In this document: positions 51,739-59,609 of the stretch, in pieces
Position numbering within the stretch: position 1 is the first letter of the stretch
Layout of the letters: each line of letters begins with the position of its first letter
NCBI GenBank assembly: GCA_963676165.1
Contig: OY781043.1
Span: forward strand, 248,001-312,000
Source of the DNA: JAQIBY01 sp963676165
Lineage (GTDB): Bacteria; Bacteroidota; Bacteroidia; Bacteroidales; ML635J-15
Direction of reading: 5' to 3'
DNA length: 64,000 bases
Notes under the pieces: generated by a model
Seen by the model: only the letters and a program-made list of their open reading frames with translations
Database searches by the model: none
What the model was told of the DNA's origin: nothing
Program-made: the position numbers and the translations under genes

Positions 51739-52341
51739 ATGGGAAAAGTAATTTTTCGAAGTTTGTTGATGATATCTGTTTTGTTGAACAGTATTCAATG
51801 TACTAGGAGCCAACAAAACAGAAGTAAAGCAGTTGAATTGAATAACCAGGCTGTGGAATTTCAACACCTAGGTCAAGAAGATAAAGCCATGGAATATTAT
51901 GATAAGGCAATTAAAGCGGATGAAACATACTACATGCCTCATGCAAACAAGGTCGAAATCTATTTGTCTCGTAATGAATATGAAAAAGCACTAAGCGAAA
52001 GTGAAATAGTGATCAAGAAAAAAACAGATTTGGCAGAGGGTTGGTTCTTTGCAGGTTTATTGCACGACTACCTCGGAAATTCAAAAAAAGCACAATCTTA
52101 TTATCTTCATAGTGTTAAAATCTATGATCAAAGAATAAGCAATACAGATGAGGAGGATAAGATTGTAGCAAATAAGTTGAATCGAGCTATTGCCCTGATT
52201 TTTATCCTTGGTCGAGAGGGTGAAGGGAAAGCTGAGCTTGAGAAATTGAAAGAATCGGAGAGTATTAGTAATGATTTTATTGATTATTTTATGCAAATTA
52301 GCAAAGAAGATTTGATGAATGATCTGATTGAAAGTGAATAA
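51739..52341 (+). CDS. TPR-repeat lipoprotein
   Basis: From ATG 51739 the protein has 200 residues (an ATG at 51706 would add 11). A type II signal peptide (MGKVIFRSLLMISVLLNSIQC) is followed by three to four tetratricopeptide repeats, e.g. AMEYYDKAIKADETYYMPHA, and a charged C-terminal segment. It probably scaffolds protein contacts in the envelope. Its last 50 bp are identical to 49114-49163, and immediately downstream lies a rhuM fragment without its N-terminus, so the gene end is at a rearrangement junction. Confidence 0.8.
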   Translation: MGKVIFRSLLMISVLLNSIQCTRSQQNRSKAVELNNQAVEFQHLGQEDKAMEYYDKAIKADETYYMPHANKVEIYLSRNEYEKALSESEIVIKKKTDLAEGWFFAGLLHDYLGNSKKAQSYYLHSVKIYDQRISNTDEEDKIVANKLNRAIALIFILGREGEGKAELEKLKESESISNDFIDYFMQISKEDLMNDLIESE

Positions 52342-52345
52342 ATAT

Positions 52346-52650
52346 TAAATATTATTGTATCAAACTGAAGACGGACAAACAAAAATTGATGTTCGATTAG
52401 AAGACGAAACCGTTTGGCTTACAATTAACCAAATGAGTGAATTGTTTCAGAAATCTCGTTCAACCATAAATGAGCATATTATTAATATTTTTAATGAAGG
52501 TGAGCTCGAAAAAGAACAATCAATGAGAAAAATCGGAATTTCCGATTTTTCTACAAAGCCAACCAATATTTATAATCTTGATGTGATTATTTCAGTTGGA
52601 TATAGGGTTAAAAGCCATCAAGGAACAAAGTTTCGGCAGTGGGCAACTTC
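52346..52650 (+). pseudogene. RhuM-family gene, 5' fragment
   Basis: The frame ILLYQTEDGQTKIDVRLEDET followed by VWLTINQMSELFQKS and NIYNLDVIISVGYRVKSHQGTKFRQWAT is the N-terminal half of RhuM (virulence RhuM / Fic-associated DNA-binding family). No ATG precedes it; an in-frame stop sits right before, so the first residues are missing. At 52650 the frame is broken by the GGATCAAG element; the same frame continues at 54798 (see 3' fragment). RhuM proteins are common accessory genes; their function is unclear. Confidence 0.85.
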
Positions 52651-52858
52651 GGATCAAGCAAAAAAGTTGGGGGACATTGAATGTTTATTATGACCTATAT
52701 TCTCAAATATTTGGATGGGCTATTTTTTTTGACAGTTCAGCTTATCATTACCAAAATCTGCGCTAGTCTAGTACTAGCCGCTTTTCGTAAAACTATAGAT
52801 AGGTATCTGGTAATAATCTAGATACGAGTTTTGGCGCCAGACTGTCTAATAACCTTAA

Positions 52859-52866
52859 TAAGTTTG
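52859..52866 (+). promoter_or_regulatory. -7 promoter element TAAGTTTG for the IS transposase
   Basis: TAnnTTTG match inside the left end of the IS, 25 nt before ATG 52891 and 58 nt before ATG 52924. Confidence 0.4.
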
Positions 52867-52923
52867 TTAATAAAGATTTTGCATGAATTCATGTTAAAGG
52901 AAAGGATATTAGTACCTTACAAT

Positions 52924-54504
52924 ATGAAATTTATAAAAGGAGAAAGTAGGTATTTAAAAAGTCTATTCCCAGTATCTTTAGAAGAAAGCATTGGTGAGGA
53001 TAATGAAATTCGCATTATTGACGCATTTGTTGATAATTTAAACTTTTCTGAATTGGGATTTAGAACACATTACAGAGAAACAGGTCGTCCGGCCTATCAC
53101 CCCAAAGATTTACTAAAGCTATATATTTATGGATATATGAATAGCATTAGATCATCACGTCGGTTAGAAAAAGAATGCAAACGAAATATTGAATTGATGT
53201 GGCTTTTAAATAATTTGTCACCAGATCATAATACTATATCGAATTTCAGAAAGGACAATTCCAAATCAATAAAGAAAGTTTTCAGAGAGACGGTTAAGTT
53301 ATCTCAGTATTTTGAACTTATTGGAGGCGAATTGGTTGCAGGAGACAGCACAAAGCTTAGAGCCCAGAATAGCAAAAAGAATAATTTCAATCAGAAAAAG
53401 ATAGAGCGACATCAAGAATATATCGAAAGAAAAATAGAAGAATACGAACAAGAATTAAGTAATAACGATGGTGATAATCAGGAAATATTAAAAAAGATTG
53501 AGAACAAAAAAGAACTTAAATCAAAGTACGACCGCATGTCTGAGGAATTAACTAGAGATAAAGAAACACAAATATCAACTAGTGATCCAGATAGTCGAAA
53601 TATGACTCTTCGAAATAATATATCGGAAGTCGCTTACTGTGTTCAAAGTATGGTTGACGCTAAGCACAACCTGCTGCTGGACTTTATTGTGACGAACAAA
53701 GGTGATAAAAACGCAATGGGAAATATGTTGCAACGTACTAAGTCTATTTTACGTAATACTACTTTTACTGCTTTATTTGATACTGGATACCATTCAGGGA
53801 GAGAGCTAAAAAAAGCAGATGATTTAGGCATCAATGTTCTGGTAAATGTACCTTCTACACCACATGCAAACCAAATTCCTGACCCAAATTATTGTATAAG
53901 CAATTTTGTATATGACAAAGAAAATGACACATATACATGCCCAGAAGGTGAAATTTTAATAACTAATGGGAATTGGTGTAACGCAAGAAATAAGAATGGA
54001 GAAGTTTATTACAGATTTAAAAACTATGGTACCGTTAAATGCAAAGAATGTCCCGTTAGGTCTAAGTGTACAATAAATAAAAAAGGTCGTAGAATAAAAA
54101 GAAGTGAATATGCCGAGAACATACAGTCTAACACGAAACGAATGATTGATTTAAAAGATAAATACCGGCAGCGGAAAAGCATAGTAGAACATCCATTTGG
54201 AACAATGAAACGACAATGGGGATACGACCACATAATAACGAAAAAATACATTAAACGAGCAACAGCAGATGTTGGGTTGATTTTTTCATGCTATAATATC
54301 AAGCGATTAATAAATATTCTGGGAATTGATGCACTAATCGAATCTTTCAATAAGGGAAAGAGGTTTTGTGCTCAAATATTAACCAGATATGGAATCAAAT
54401 TAAGACTTTTAAGACCTCTAAATTATTTACACAAACAAGGCTGCACAAAATCAATCCCTAATTATTACTACTTATTTAGCAACTATAGGCTTATGAGGGC
54501 ATGA
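52924..54504 (+). CDS. IS1182-family DDE transposase
   Basis: The protein has 526 residues from ATG 52924 (MKFIKGESRY, matching the usual family start); ATG 52891 would add 11 residues. The catalytic triad is visible as Asp141 in AGDSTKLRAQN, Asp286 in LFDTGYHSG and Glu422 in SIVEHPFGTMKRQWG. An N-terminal helix-turn-helix-like region with YHPKDLLKLYIYGYM and a middle coiled-coil insertion (about 155-205) follow family layout, as does a Cys cluster (CKECPVRSKC). The frame is intact, so the IS may be active. Confidence 0.93.
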   Translation: MKFIKGESRYLKSLFPVSLEESIGEDNEIRIIDAFVDNLNFSELGFRTHYRETGRPAYHPKDLLKLYIYGYMNSIRSSRRLEKECKRNIELMWLLNNLSPDHNTISNFRKDNSKSIKKVFRETVKLSQYFELIGGELVAGDSTKLRAQNSKKNNFNQKKIERHQEYIERKIEEYEQELSNNDGDNQEILKKIENKKELKSKYDRMSEELTRDKETQISTSDPDSRNMTLRNNISEVAYCVQSMVDAKHNLLLDFIVTNKGDKNAMGNMLQRTKSILRNTTFTALFDTGYHSGRELKKADDLGINVLVNVPSTPHANQIPDPNYCISNFVYDKENDTYTCPEGEILITNGNWCNARNKNGEVYYRFKNYGTVKCKECPVRSKCTINKKGRRIKRSEYAENIQSNTKRMIDLKDKYRQRKSIVEHPFGTMKRQWGYDHIITKKYIKRATADVGLIFSCYNIKRLINILGIDALIESFNKGKRFCAQILTRYGIKLRLLRPLNYLHKQGCTKSIPNYYYLFSNYRLMRA

Positions 54505-54789
54505 ATTTTTAGAAAATCTTAATTATCAGACAGTCTGGCGCCTTCGCGTATTTTCTGTGATTTATTGAGATGTGTTTGGAGTTTTTGAGCCGCGCATGCG
54601 AGCCTGTTTGCCATACTTGGCCGCTAAACAAAACGAGCTTTCTGCGGGTCACGGAAAACATATCCAATAAATAAGAAAATTCGGGTCAGCGCCTGATTTT
54701 CTTTGCTAGCTTTCTTTCATCAGGAAAGAAAGCGAAGTTGAAAAATGTTAGGTATTAGTGGTTTGCCCCACAGGAATATTGCTTGATCC

Positions 54790-55203
54790 GCAACTTCTCG
54801 GTTAAAAGAATACATCGTTAAAGGATTTACCATGAACGATGATTTACTCAAACAGGCTGGTGGAGGTAATTACTTTGACGAATTACTAGCTCGTATCAGG
54901 GATATTCATTCATCAGAAAAAGTGTTTTGGAGAAAAGTTCTTGACATATATGCTACAAGTATTGATTATGACCCATCATTGGAGATGTCTGTAATGTTCT
55001 TCAAAACAGCTCAAAATAAAATGCACTGGGCAGCGCATGGGCACACAGCAGCTGAGATAATTTATAATCGAGTGGACTCAGGGAAACCAAATATAGGACT
55101 GAGTAGCTTTAAAGGAAAGAATCCAACTAAACAGGAAACAGAGATTGTTAAAAAAAAGCGCCAATTCCCCTTTCTGAAAATCAACGCTTTTTTGCTAATG
55201 TAA
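54790..55203 (+). pseudogene. RhuM-family gene, 3' fragment
   Basis: Joining 52650 to 54798 (removing one copy of the duplication) restores the frame as WATSRLKEYIVKGFTMNDD, exactly the RhuM family sequence, and the frame continues through ARIRDIHSSEKVFWRKVLDI and HWAAHGHTAAEIIYNRVDS to KQETEI. After about 55150 similarity to the family stops and the reading frame ends with an unrelated tail (QFPFLKINAFLLM). The gene is thus broken at both ends and in the middle. Confidence 0.85.
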
Positions 55204-55292
55204 AAGTATTCATAAATTGTGAAATACCAAAGAACAGGTCTGTCGCATTTTAAAAAATCGTAACTTTATACCCTCAAAAAAATGCCCGACTT

Positions 55293-57677
55293 ATGACCAA
55301 TATGGATGATTATCAGTTTAAAGGAAAACGCGTTTTAATTCGTGTCGATTTCAATGTCCCTTTGAATGAAAATGGTGAAATAACCGACGATACACGAATT
55401 GTAACAGCCGTGCCTACAATTCAAAAAGTGCTTACTGAAGGCGGTTCTGTCATCATCATGACACATCTTGGCCGTCCGAAAGGACAATTTAATGAGGCTT
55501 TAAGTGTAAAACGCATCTCTGATTATGTGTCCGGAATGCTAGGTCGTGAAATTATTGTTGCGGAAGATTGCATAGGCAAGGAAACGGAAAAACTGGCAGC
55601 ATCACTCAAAAAAGGACAGGTGCTCATGTTGGAAAATCTTCGTTTTTATAACGAGGAAACTGCCGGCGATGAGGAATTTGCGAAAAAATTGGCCAAACTT
55701 GGTGATGCTTATATCAATAATGCCTTTGGAACTGCCCATCGTGCGCACGCATCCACCTACACCATCGCGAAATTTTTCCCTTACGACAAAATGTTGGGAT
55801 ATTTGGTGGAGTCTGAAGTGAAAAACATTGATAAACTCCTGAAAAAAGCCAAATCACCCTTTACTGCAATCATTGGAGGAGCAAAAATTTCCACAAAAAT
55901 TGACATCATCGAAGCCTTGATGGAGAAAGTGGATAATTTAATCATTGGTGGGGGTATTGTCTTTACCTTTCTGAAAGCCAAAGGACTAGAAGTTGGAAAT
56001 TCTTTGGTTGATGATGATTATATTGAGGTGGCAAAACGTATTCTTGACACAGCTCGTGAACGAAATGTCAAAGTGTATCTCTCAGAAGATGTGTTGATTG
56101 CAGATAATTTTAGCAATGAAGCCCAGATAGAGCATGTTCCTGTTTCTGCCATCAAACCCGGTTGGATGGGAATGGATATTGGTGTAAAATCTGCTGAATT
56201 GTTTGAGCAGGTCATTGAAAATTCTGAAAGCATTTTGTGGAATGGTCCTATGGGCGTCTTTGAAATGCCTCACTTTGCTTATGGTACGCTGAAAACAGGT
56301 TTGTCTGTGGCACGTGCTACCGATAAAGGTTCTTACTCTTTGGTTGGTGGAGGTGATTCCATTGCTGCCTTAAAAAAGTATGCATTGGAACATAAAATTT
56401 CTTATGTCTCAACTGCAGGTGGAGCCTTACTGGAGTATATTGAAGGGAAAAAATTGCCAAGTTTACGCGCAATTAGGGAAACTCACAGCATGGATGATTA
56501 CGATTTCCGTGGAAAACGTGCTCTTGTTCGTGTGGATTTCAATGTCCCTATGGATGAGAATTTCAAGATTACCGATGATACACGTATCCGTACTGCGATT
56601 CCAACGCTTCGGAAAATTCTTGCAGAAGGAGGATCTATCATTCTTTTAACTCACATTGGCCGTCCGAAAGGTCAGCGAATGGATAAATATTCTGTTCGAC
56701 ATATTATTCCTTATGTTTCGGATTTGCTTGGTACCGAAGTGCAATTTGCAGATCGTTGTCGTGGCGATAATACTGAGAAAATTGCAAAACAGCTTAAGCC
56801 TGGCGAAGTGCTGATGCTTGAGAACCTCCGCTTTACCAATGAAGAAATTGAGGGAAGTGAAAGTTTTGCTGAAGAATTAAGTCGTCTTGGGGATGTGTAC
56901 ATCAATAATGCCTTTGGTACAGCGCATCGTGCACATGCTTCAACATATACCATTGCAAAATTCTTCCCTGAAGATAAAATGCTTGGATATCTGATTGAAA
57001 ATGAAATTAACAACATCAATCGCATATTGTACAAAGCTGAGCGTCCGTTTACCACTGTCATTGGGGGATCAAAAATCTCAACTAAAATCAATATCATTCG
57101 TGCTTTGATGGATAAAGCCGATAATGTGATTATTGGTGGCGGGATTGCCTTTACCTTTATCAAAGCCATGGGTGGAAATATTGGAGATTCTCTCGTTGAG
57201 GAGGATTCATTGGATGTGGCACGTGAAATACTTGATTATGCTGCACGTAGCTCAGTGAAATTGTATCTTCCAACAGATTGTTTGATTGCCGATGCATTTG
57301 AGAAAAACCCAAAAATTCGTCATGCCAAAGCAAACAATATTCCTGACGGATGGAGGGGTTTAGATATCGGTGTGAAAACAGCGGAAACCTATACGAAAGT
57401 GATAGAAAACTCCAACGCTATTCTTTGGAATGGTCCGATGGGAGTATTTGAAATGCCGTATTTTAGTAACGGAACAATCAAAATATCTCTGGCAACAGCG
57501 CGTGCAACCGATATGGGAGCGTTTTCACTTGTTGGTGGTGGAGATTCTATTGCAGCACTAAAACGCTATGGTATGAGTCATAAAATTTCGTATATTTCAA
57601 CTGCGGGAGGTGCTTTGCTTGAGTACATTGAAGGAAAAGAATTACCAAGTTTAAAAGCAATACGCACAAAGATATAA
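55293..57677 (+). CDS. pgk: Tandem phosphoglycerate kinase: two complete PGK domains in one protein
   Basis: The 794-residue protein contains PGK twice: domain 1 (about 1-397) and domain 2 (about 400-794, Met400 in ETHSMDDYDFRG). Each has RVDFNVP, the substrate loop HLGRPKG / HIGRPKG, the NNAFGTAHRAHAST block, the hinge GGAKISTK / GGSKISTK, GPMGVFEMP and the nucleotide loop GGGDSIAALK. No linker separates them; domain 1 runs on through the position where a stop would be expected. PGK makes ATP and 3-phosphoglycerate from 1,3-bisphosphoglycerate. Both halves keep the key residues and look active. The start may be the ATG at 55293 or 55302; the latter aligns with Met400. Confidence 0.92.
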   Translation: MTNMDDYQFKGKRVLIRVDFNVPLNENGEITDDTRIVTAVPTIQKVLTEGGSVIIMTHLGRPKGQFNEALSVKRISDYVSGMLGREIIVAEDCIGKETEKLAASLKKGQVLMLENLRFYNEETAGDEEFAKKLAKLGDAYINNAFGTAHRAHASTYTIAKFFPYDKMLGYLVESEVKNIDKLLKKAKSPFTAIIGGAKISTKIDIIEALMEKVDNLIIGGGIVFTFLKAKGLEVGNSLVDDDYIEVAKRILDTARERNVKVYLSEDVLIADNFSNEAQIEHVPVSAIKPGWMGMDIGVKSAELFEQVIENSESILWNGPMGVFEMPHFAYGTLKTGLSVARATDKGSYSLVGGGDSIAALKKYALEHKISYVSTAGGALLEYIEGKKLPSLRAIRETHSMDDYDFRGKRALVRVDFNVPMDENFKITDDTRIRTAIPTLRKILAEGGSIILLTHIGRPKGQRMDKYSVRHIIPYVSDLLGTEVQFADRCRGDNTEKIAKQLKPGEVLMLENLRFTNEEIEGSESFAEELSRLGDVYINNAFGTAHRAHASTYTIAKFFPEDKMLGYLIENEINNINRILYKAERPFTTVIGGSKISTKINIIRALMDKADNVIIGGGIAFTFIKAMGGNIGDSLVEEDSLDVAREILDYAARSSVKLYLPTDCLIADAFEKNPKIRHAKANNIPDGWRGLDIGVKTAETYTKVIENSNAILWNGPMGVFEMPYFSNGTIKISLATARATDMGAFSLVGGGDSIAALKRYGMSHKISYISTAGGALLEYIEGKELPSLKAIRTKI

Positions 57678-57697
57678 TGCAAATAAACTAAGCTATT

Positions 57698-58996
57698 ATG
57701 GAAATTAATTTGCCGAAAATTCAAGATGCTGACCTGAATGGAAAAGTTGTCCTTGTTCGTGTCGATCACAATGTGGTGAAAAAGGGTGTGATTCACGATC
57801 CTTACCGTATTGACGCAACGATTGGAACCCTGTATCATATCAATGCAAAGGGCGGGAAAATCATTTTAATGACACACGTGGGAAGACCGCGTGACAAAAA
57901 GGACAATAGCATTCATATTAGTGATGATACTTCGGTAAAACCCATTGTCGATTACTTAAACAACAAATTGCATATCAATATTCAGATACCGGAATTTGTA
58001 CCGCATGGCGATCAAGGATATTTGGGCTTGGAGACTTCCATTAACCACATGATTCGTGAACTTCGAAATGGCGATATCGATGGAATTTACTTACCAAATA
58101 CACGTTGGTTTGCCGGTGAAGAAGCAGATGGCGATGTGTCAGATCGTTTTGGATTGCAGCTAGCTGGTTTAGCAGATGTGTTTGTCAACGATGCATTTGG
58201 ATCATGGCAACCTCACACTTCAACGGTGAAAGTCAACGATTATTTGCCTTCTTATGCAGGATATCTCATGCAAAAGGAAATTGCTAATTTAGAGCGTATT
58301 TATAAAGCTGAGCATCCTTTTGTGGCAGTGGTTGCAGGGAGTAAAATGGACACGAAAATTGAGTCCCTTTATGCGCTTTTAAAAATTGCTGATAAATTGG
58401 TTTTGGGCGGTGTCATTTACAATGCCTATTTGTGCGCAAAATATGGAATTCGAATCAAAGGAGTTGATGAGGGGAACTTGGCACTTGCAAAAGAGTTTGT
58501 GAAATATGCTGAGGATTATTCTGATAAGATTTTGGAGCTGGAATACATCATTGAATCTGATATTTTGGAAGGCAAAGAAAATGGAAAATACAGAATGCAT
58601 CACATTCAGGACTTAAAAGAGGATCAGGAATTGAACTATGTGTTGGATGTTGCTCCAGAGTCCTTTCATCAAGAAAATGTTTGTCAGGTATTTAAAAATG
58701 CTAAGACAATTTTTATCAATGCAGTTATGGGTTTTACTCCGCATTTTAATGATGGAACCATTGCATTGGATGAGCTAACAGATTCAAATTTGGATGCTGT
58801 GAAGTTATACGGTGGTGGAGATACCATGCAAGAGTTAAAACGTTTACTCCCAGGTTTGTATATTGTCGCTTTGGACAATCCAAAATACTACATTTTCACC
58901 GGTGGTGGTGCAGTGCTAAAAGCCATACAAGAAGGAACCTATGCAGGCTTAGAGCCCGTAAAGGCTTTGGTTGAAAACCAGAAAAAGAATCTGTAA
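57698..58996 (+). CDS. Divergent phosphoglycerate kinase-family protein
   Basis: The 432-residue protein is clearly PGK-like (GKVVLVRVDHNV, THVGRPRDKKD, NDAFGSWQPHTST, VAGSKMDTKIESL, YGGGDTMQEL) but differs at sites that are nearly invariant: RVDHNV for RVDFNV, NDAFG for NNAFG, and AVMGF in place of GPMGVFE. It also carries extra segments around 95-115 and 290-310. Such divergence suggests altered substrate or regulatory use. It follows the fused PGK gene by 20 bp on the same strand and is probably cotranscribed with it. Confidence 0.85.
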   Translation: MEINLPKIQDADLNGKVVLVRVDHNVVKKGVIHDPYRIDATIGTLYHINAKGGKIILMTHVGRPRDKKDNSIHISDDTSVKPIVDYLNNKLHINIQIPEFVPHGDQGYLGLETSINHMIRELRNGDIDGIYLPNTRWFAGEEADGDVSDRFGLQLAGLADVFVNDAFGSWQPHTSTVKVNDYLPSYAGYLMQKEIANLERIYKAEHPFVAVVAGSKMDTKIESLYALLKIADKLVLGGVIYNAYLCAKYGIRIKGVDEGNLALAKEFVKYAEDYSDKILELEYIIESDILEGKENGKYRMHHIQDLKEDQELNYVLDVAPESFHQENVCQVFKNAKTIFINAVMGFTPHFNDGTIALDELTDSNLDAVKLYGGGDTMQELKRLLPGLYIVALDNPKYYIFTGGGAVLKAIQEGTYAGLEPVKALVENQKKNL

Positions 58997-59005
58997 AGAA
59001 GTTCC

Positions 59006-59054
59006 GCTTTTGGACATGATTTTTGCAAAAAAAGCAAAAACTCACGCCAAAAGC
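59006..59054. repeat. REP-like imperfect palindrome, copy 2 (inverted)
   Basis: GCTTTTGGACATGATTTTTGC pairs with GCAAAAACTCACGCCAAAAGC; it is the inverse of the copy at 5818-5865 and starts 9 bp after the PGK-family stop codon. Confidence 0.6.
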
Positions 59055-59084
59055 TTGACATGCATATGATGCATTTCGGCGTTG

Positions 59085-59172
59085 TCACCATAACATCTAC
59101 GGTGATATTACTAGTAATTTTTTGCGCCAGCTTAGTACTTTCTGACAATTGTAAAACTACAGATAAATATTT
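59085..59172 (-). repeat. Fragment of the GGATCAAG element (coding-like part)
   Basis: On the minus strand the frame KYLSVVLQLSESTKLAQ matches the conserved stretch in element copies A and B. No terminal GGATCAAG is present, so only the interior remains. Confidence 0.5.
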
Positions 59173-59299
59173 GAGATTACCCAAAATGGGAGGTTGCCTT
59201 CTATTCTTAGTGGGGAAACAGCAAGGCTTTATTTTTGAAAATACCTTTGTACATGACCTAAATAATCTATTTCAAGTATTGAATTATAACAAATTGCTC

Positions 59300-59323
59300 A
59301 AGCCCTGTAGGGGCTTAATTTTT
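59300..59323 (+). terminator. Terminator-like hairpin
   Basis: AAGCCC/GGGCTT around TGTAG followed by AATTTTTG; possible end of PGK-operon transcripts. Confidence 0.5.
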
Positions 59324-59327
59324 GTAA

Positions 59328-59450
59328 CCCCGGACAAGAATTTATTCGTAGTCCGGGGATGACAAACATAGGTGAATGTGTTTTTGGCGTATATCTTTGC
59401 AATAACCGAGGGACGAAGGTATGCAAAGATTATGACAAAAAGTTTTGTCA
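59328..59450. repeat. Cluster of palindromes in a gene-free stretch
   Basis: CCCCGGAC/GTCCGGGG (59328-59335 and 59351-59358), ATCTTTGCA/TGCAAAGAT (59393-59401 and 59422-59430) and the perfect palindrome ATGACAAAA-AG-TTTTGTCAT follow each other. These look like repetitive extragenic palindromes. The remaining part of 58997-59609 shows no gene; a half copy of the REP-like palindrome is at 59591-59603. Confidence 0.45.
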
Positions 59451-59609
59451 TGTAATAACGGGAAATACTTTAAATTAAACATCAGTTTTCATCCTGAAAA
59501 CTAAAATTAATTCCATTGATTCAATATCAGGATAGAAAGCGGAGTTAATAAGCCCTATACATATTGGTTTATCCAACACCAATGGTGTTTCACGCCAAAA
59601 GCTACAGCT

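Larger units (their letters stand above)
52833..54542 (+). mobile_element. IS1182-family insertion sequence
   Basis: The 1,710-bp IS has terminal inverted repeats GGCGCCAGACTGTCTAATAA (left) and GGCGCCAGACTGTCTGATAA (right, reverse complement), 19 of 20 matching. It carries one transposase gene. It sits inside copy B of the GGATCAAG element. An obvious target duplication is not seen. Confidence 0.9.
52651..54789 (-). mobile_element. GGATCAAG element, copy B, interrupted by an IS1182 insertion
   Basis: The element starts GGATCAAGCAAAAAAGTTGG and ends GCTTGATCC, with an exact 8-bp target duplication GCAACTTC on both sides (52643-52650 and 54790-54797). Without the IS it would be about 429 bp. 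In reverse orientation its content follows copy A (24835-25403) in the same order, including the coding-like stretch RYLSIVLRKAASTRLAQI. It has no own transposase. Confidence 0.85.

Noticed and set aside
52833..54542. IS1182 as the cause of the 8-bp duplication in rhuM
   Set aside because: The GCAACTTC duplication flanks the GGATCAAG ends, not the IS ends, and the IS lies wholly inside that element.
58939..59184. 81-codon minus-strand frame after the third PGK
   Set aside because: It is partly antisense to the PGK-family gene and joins an element remnant to a REP palindrome; treated as repeat debris rather than a gene.
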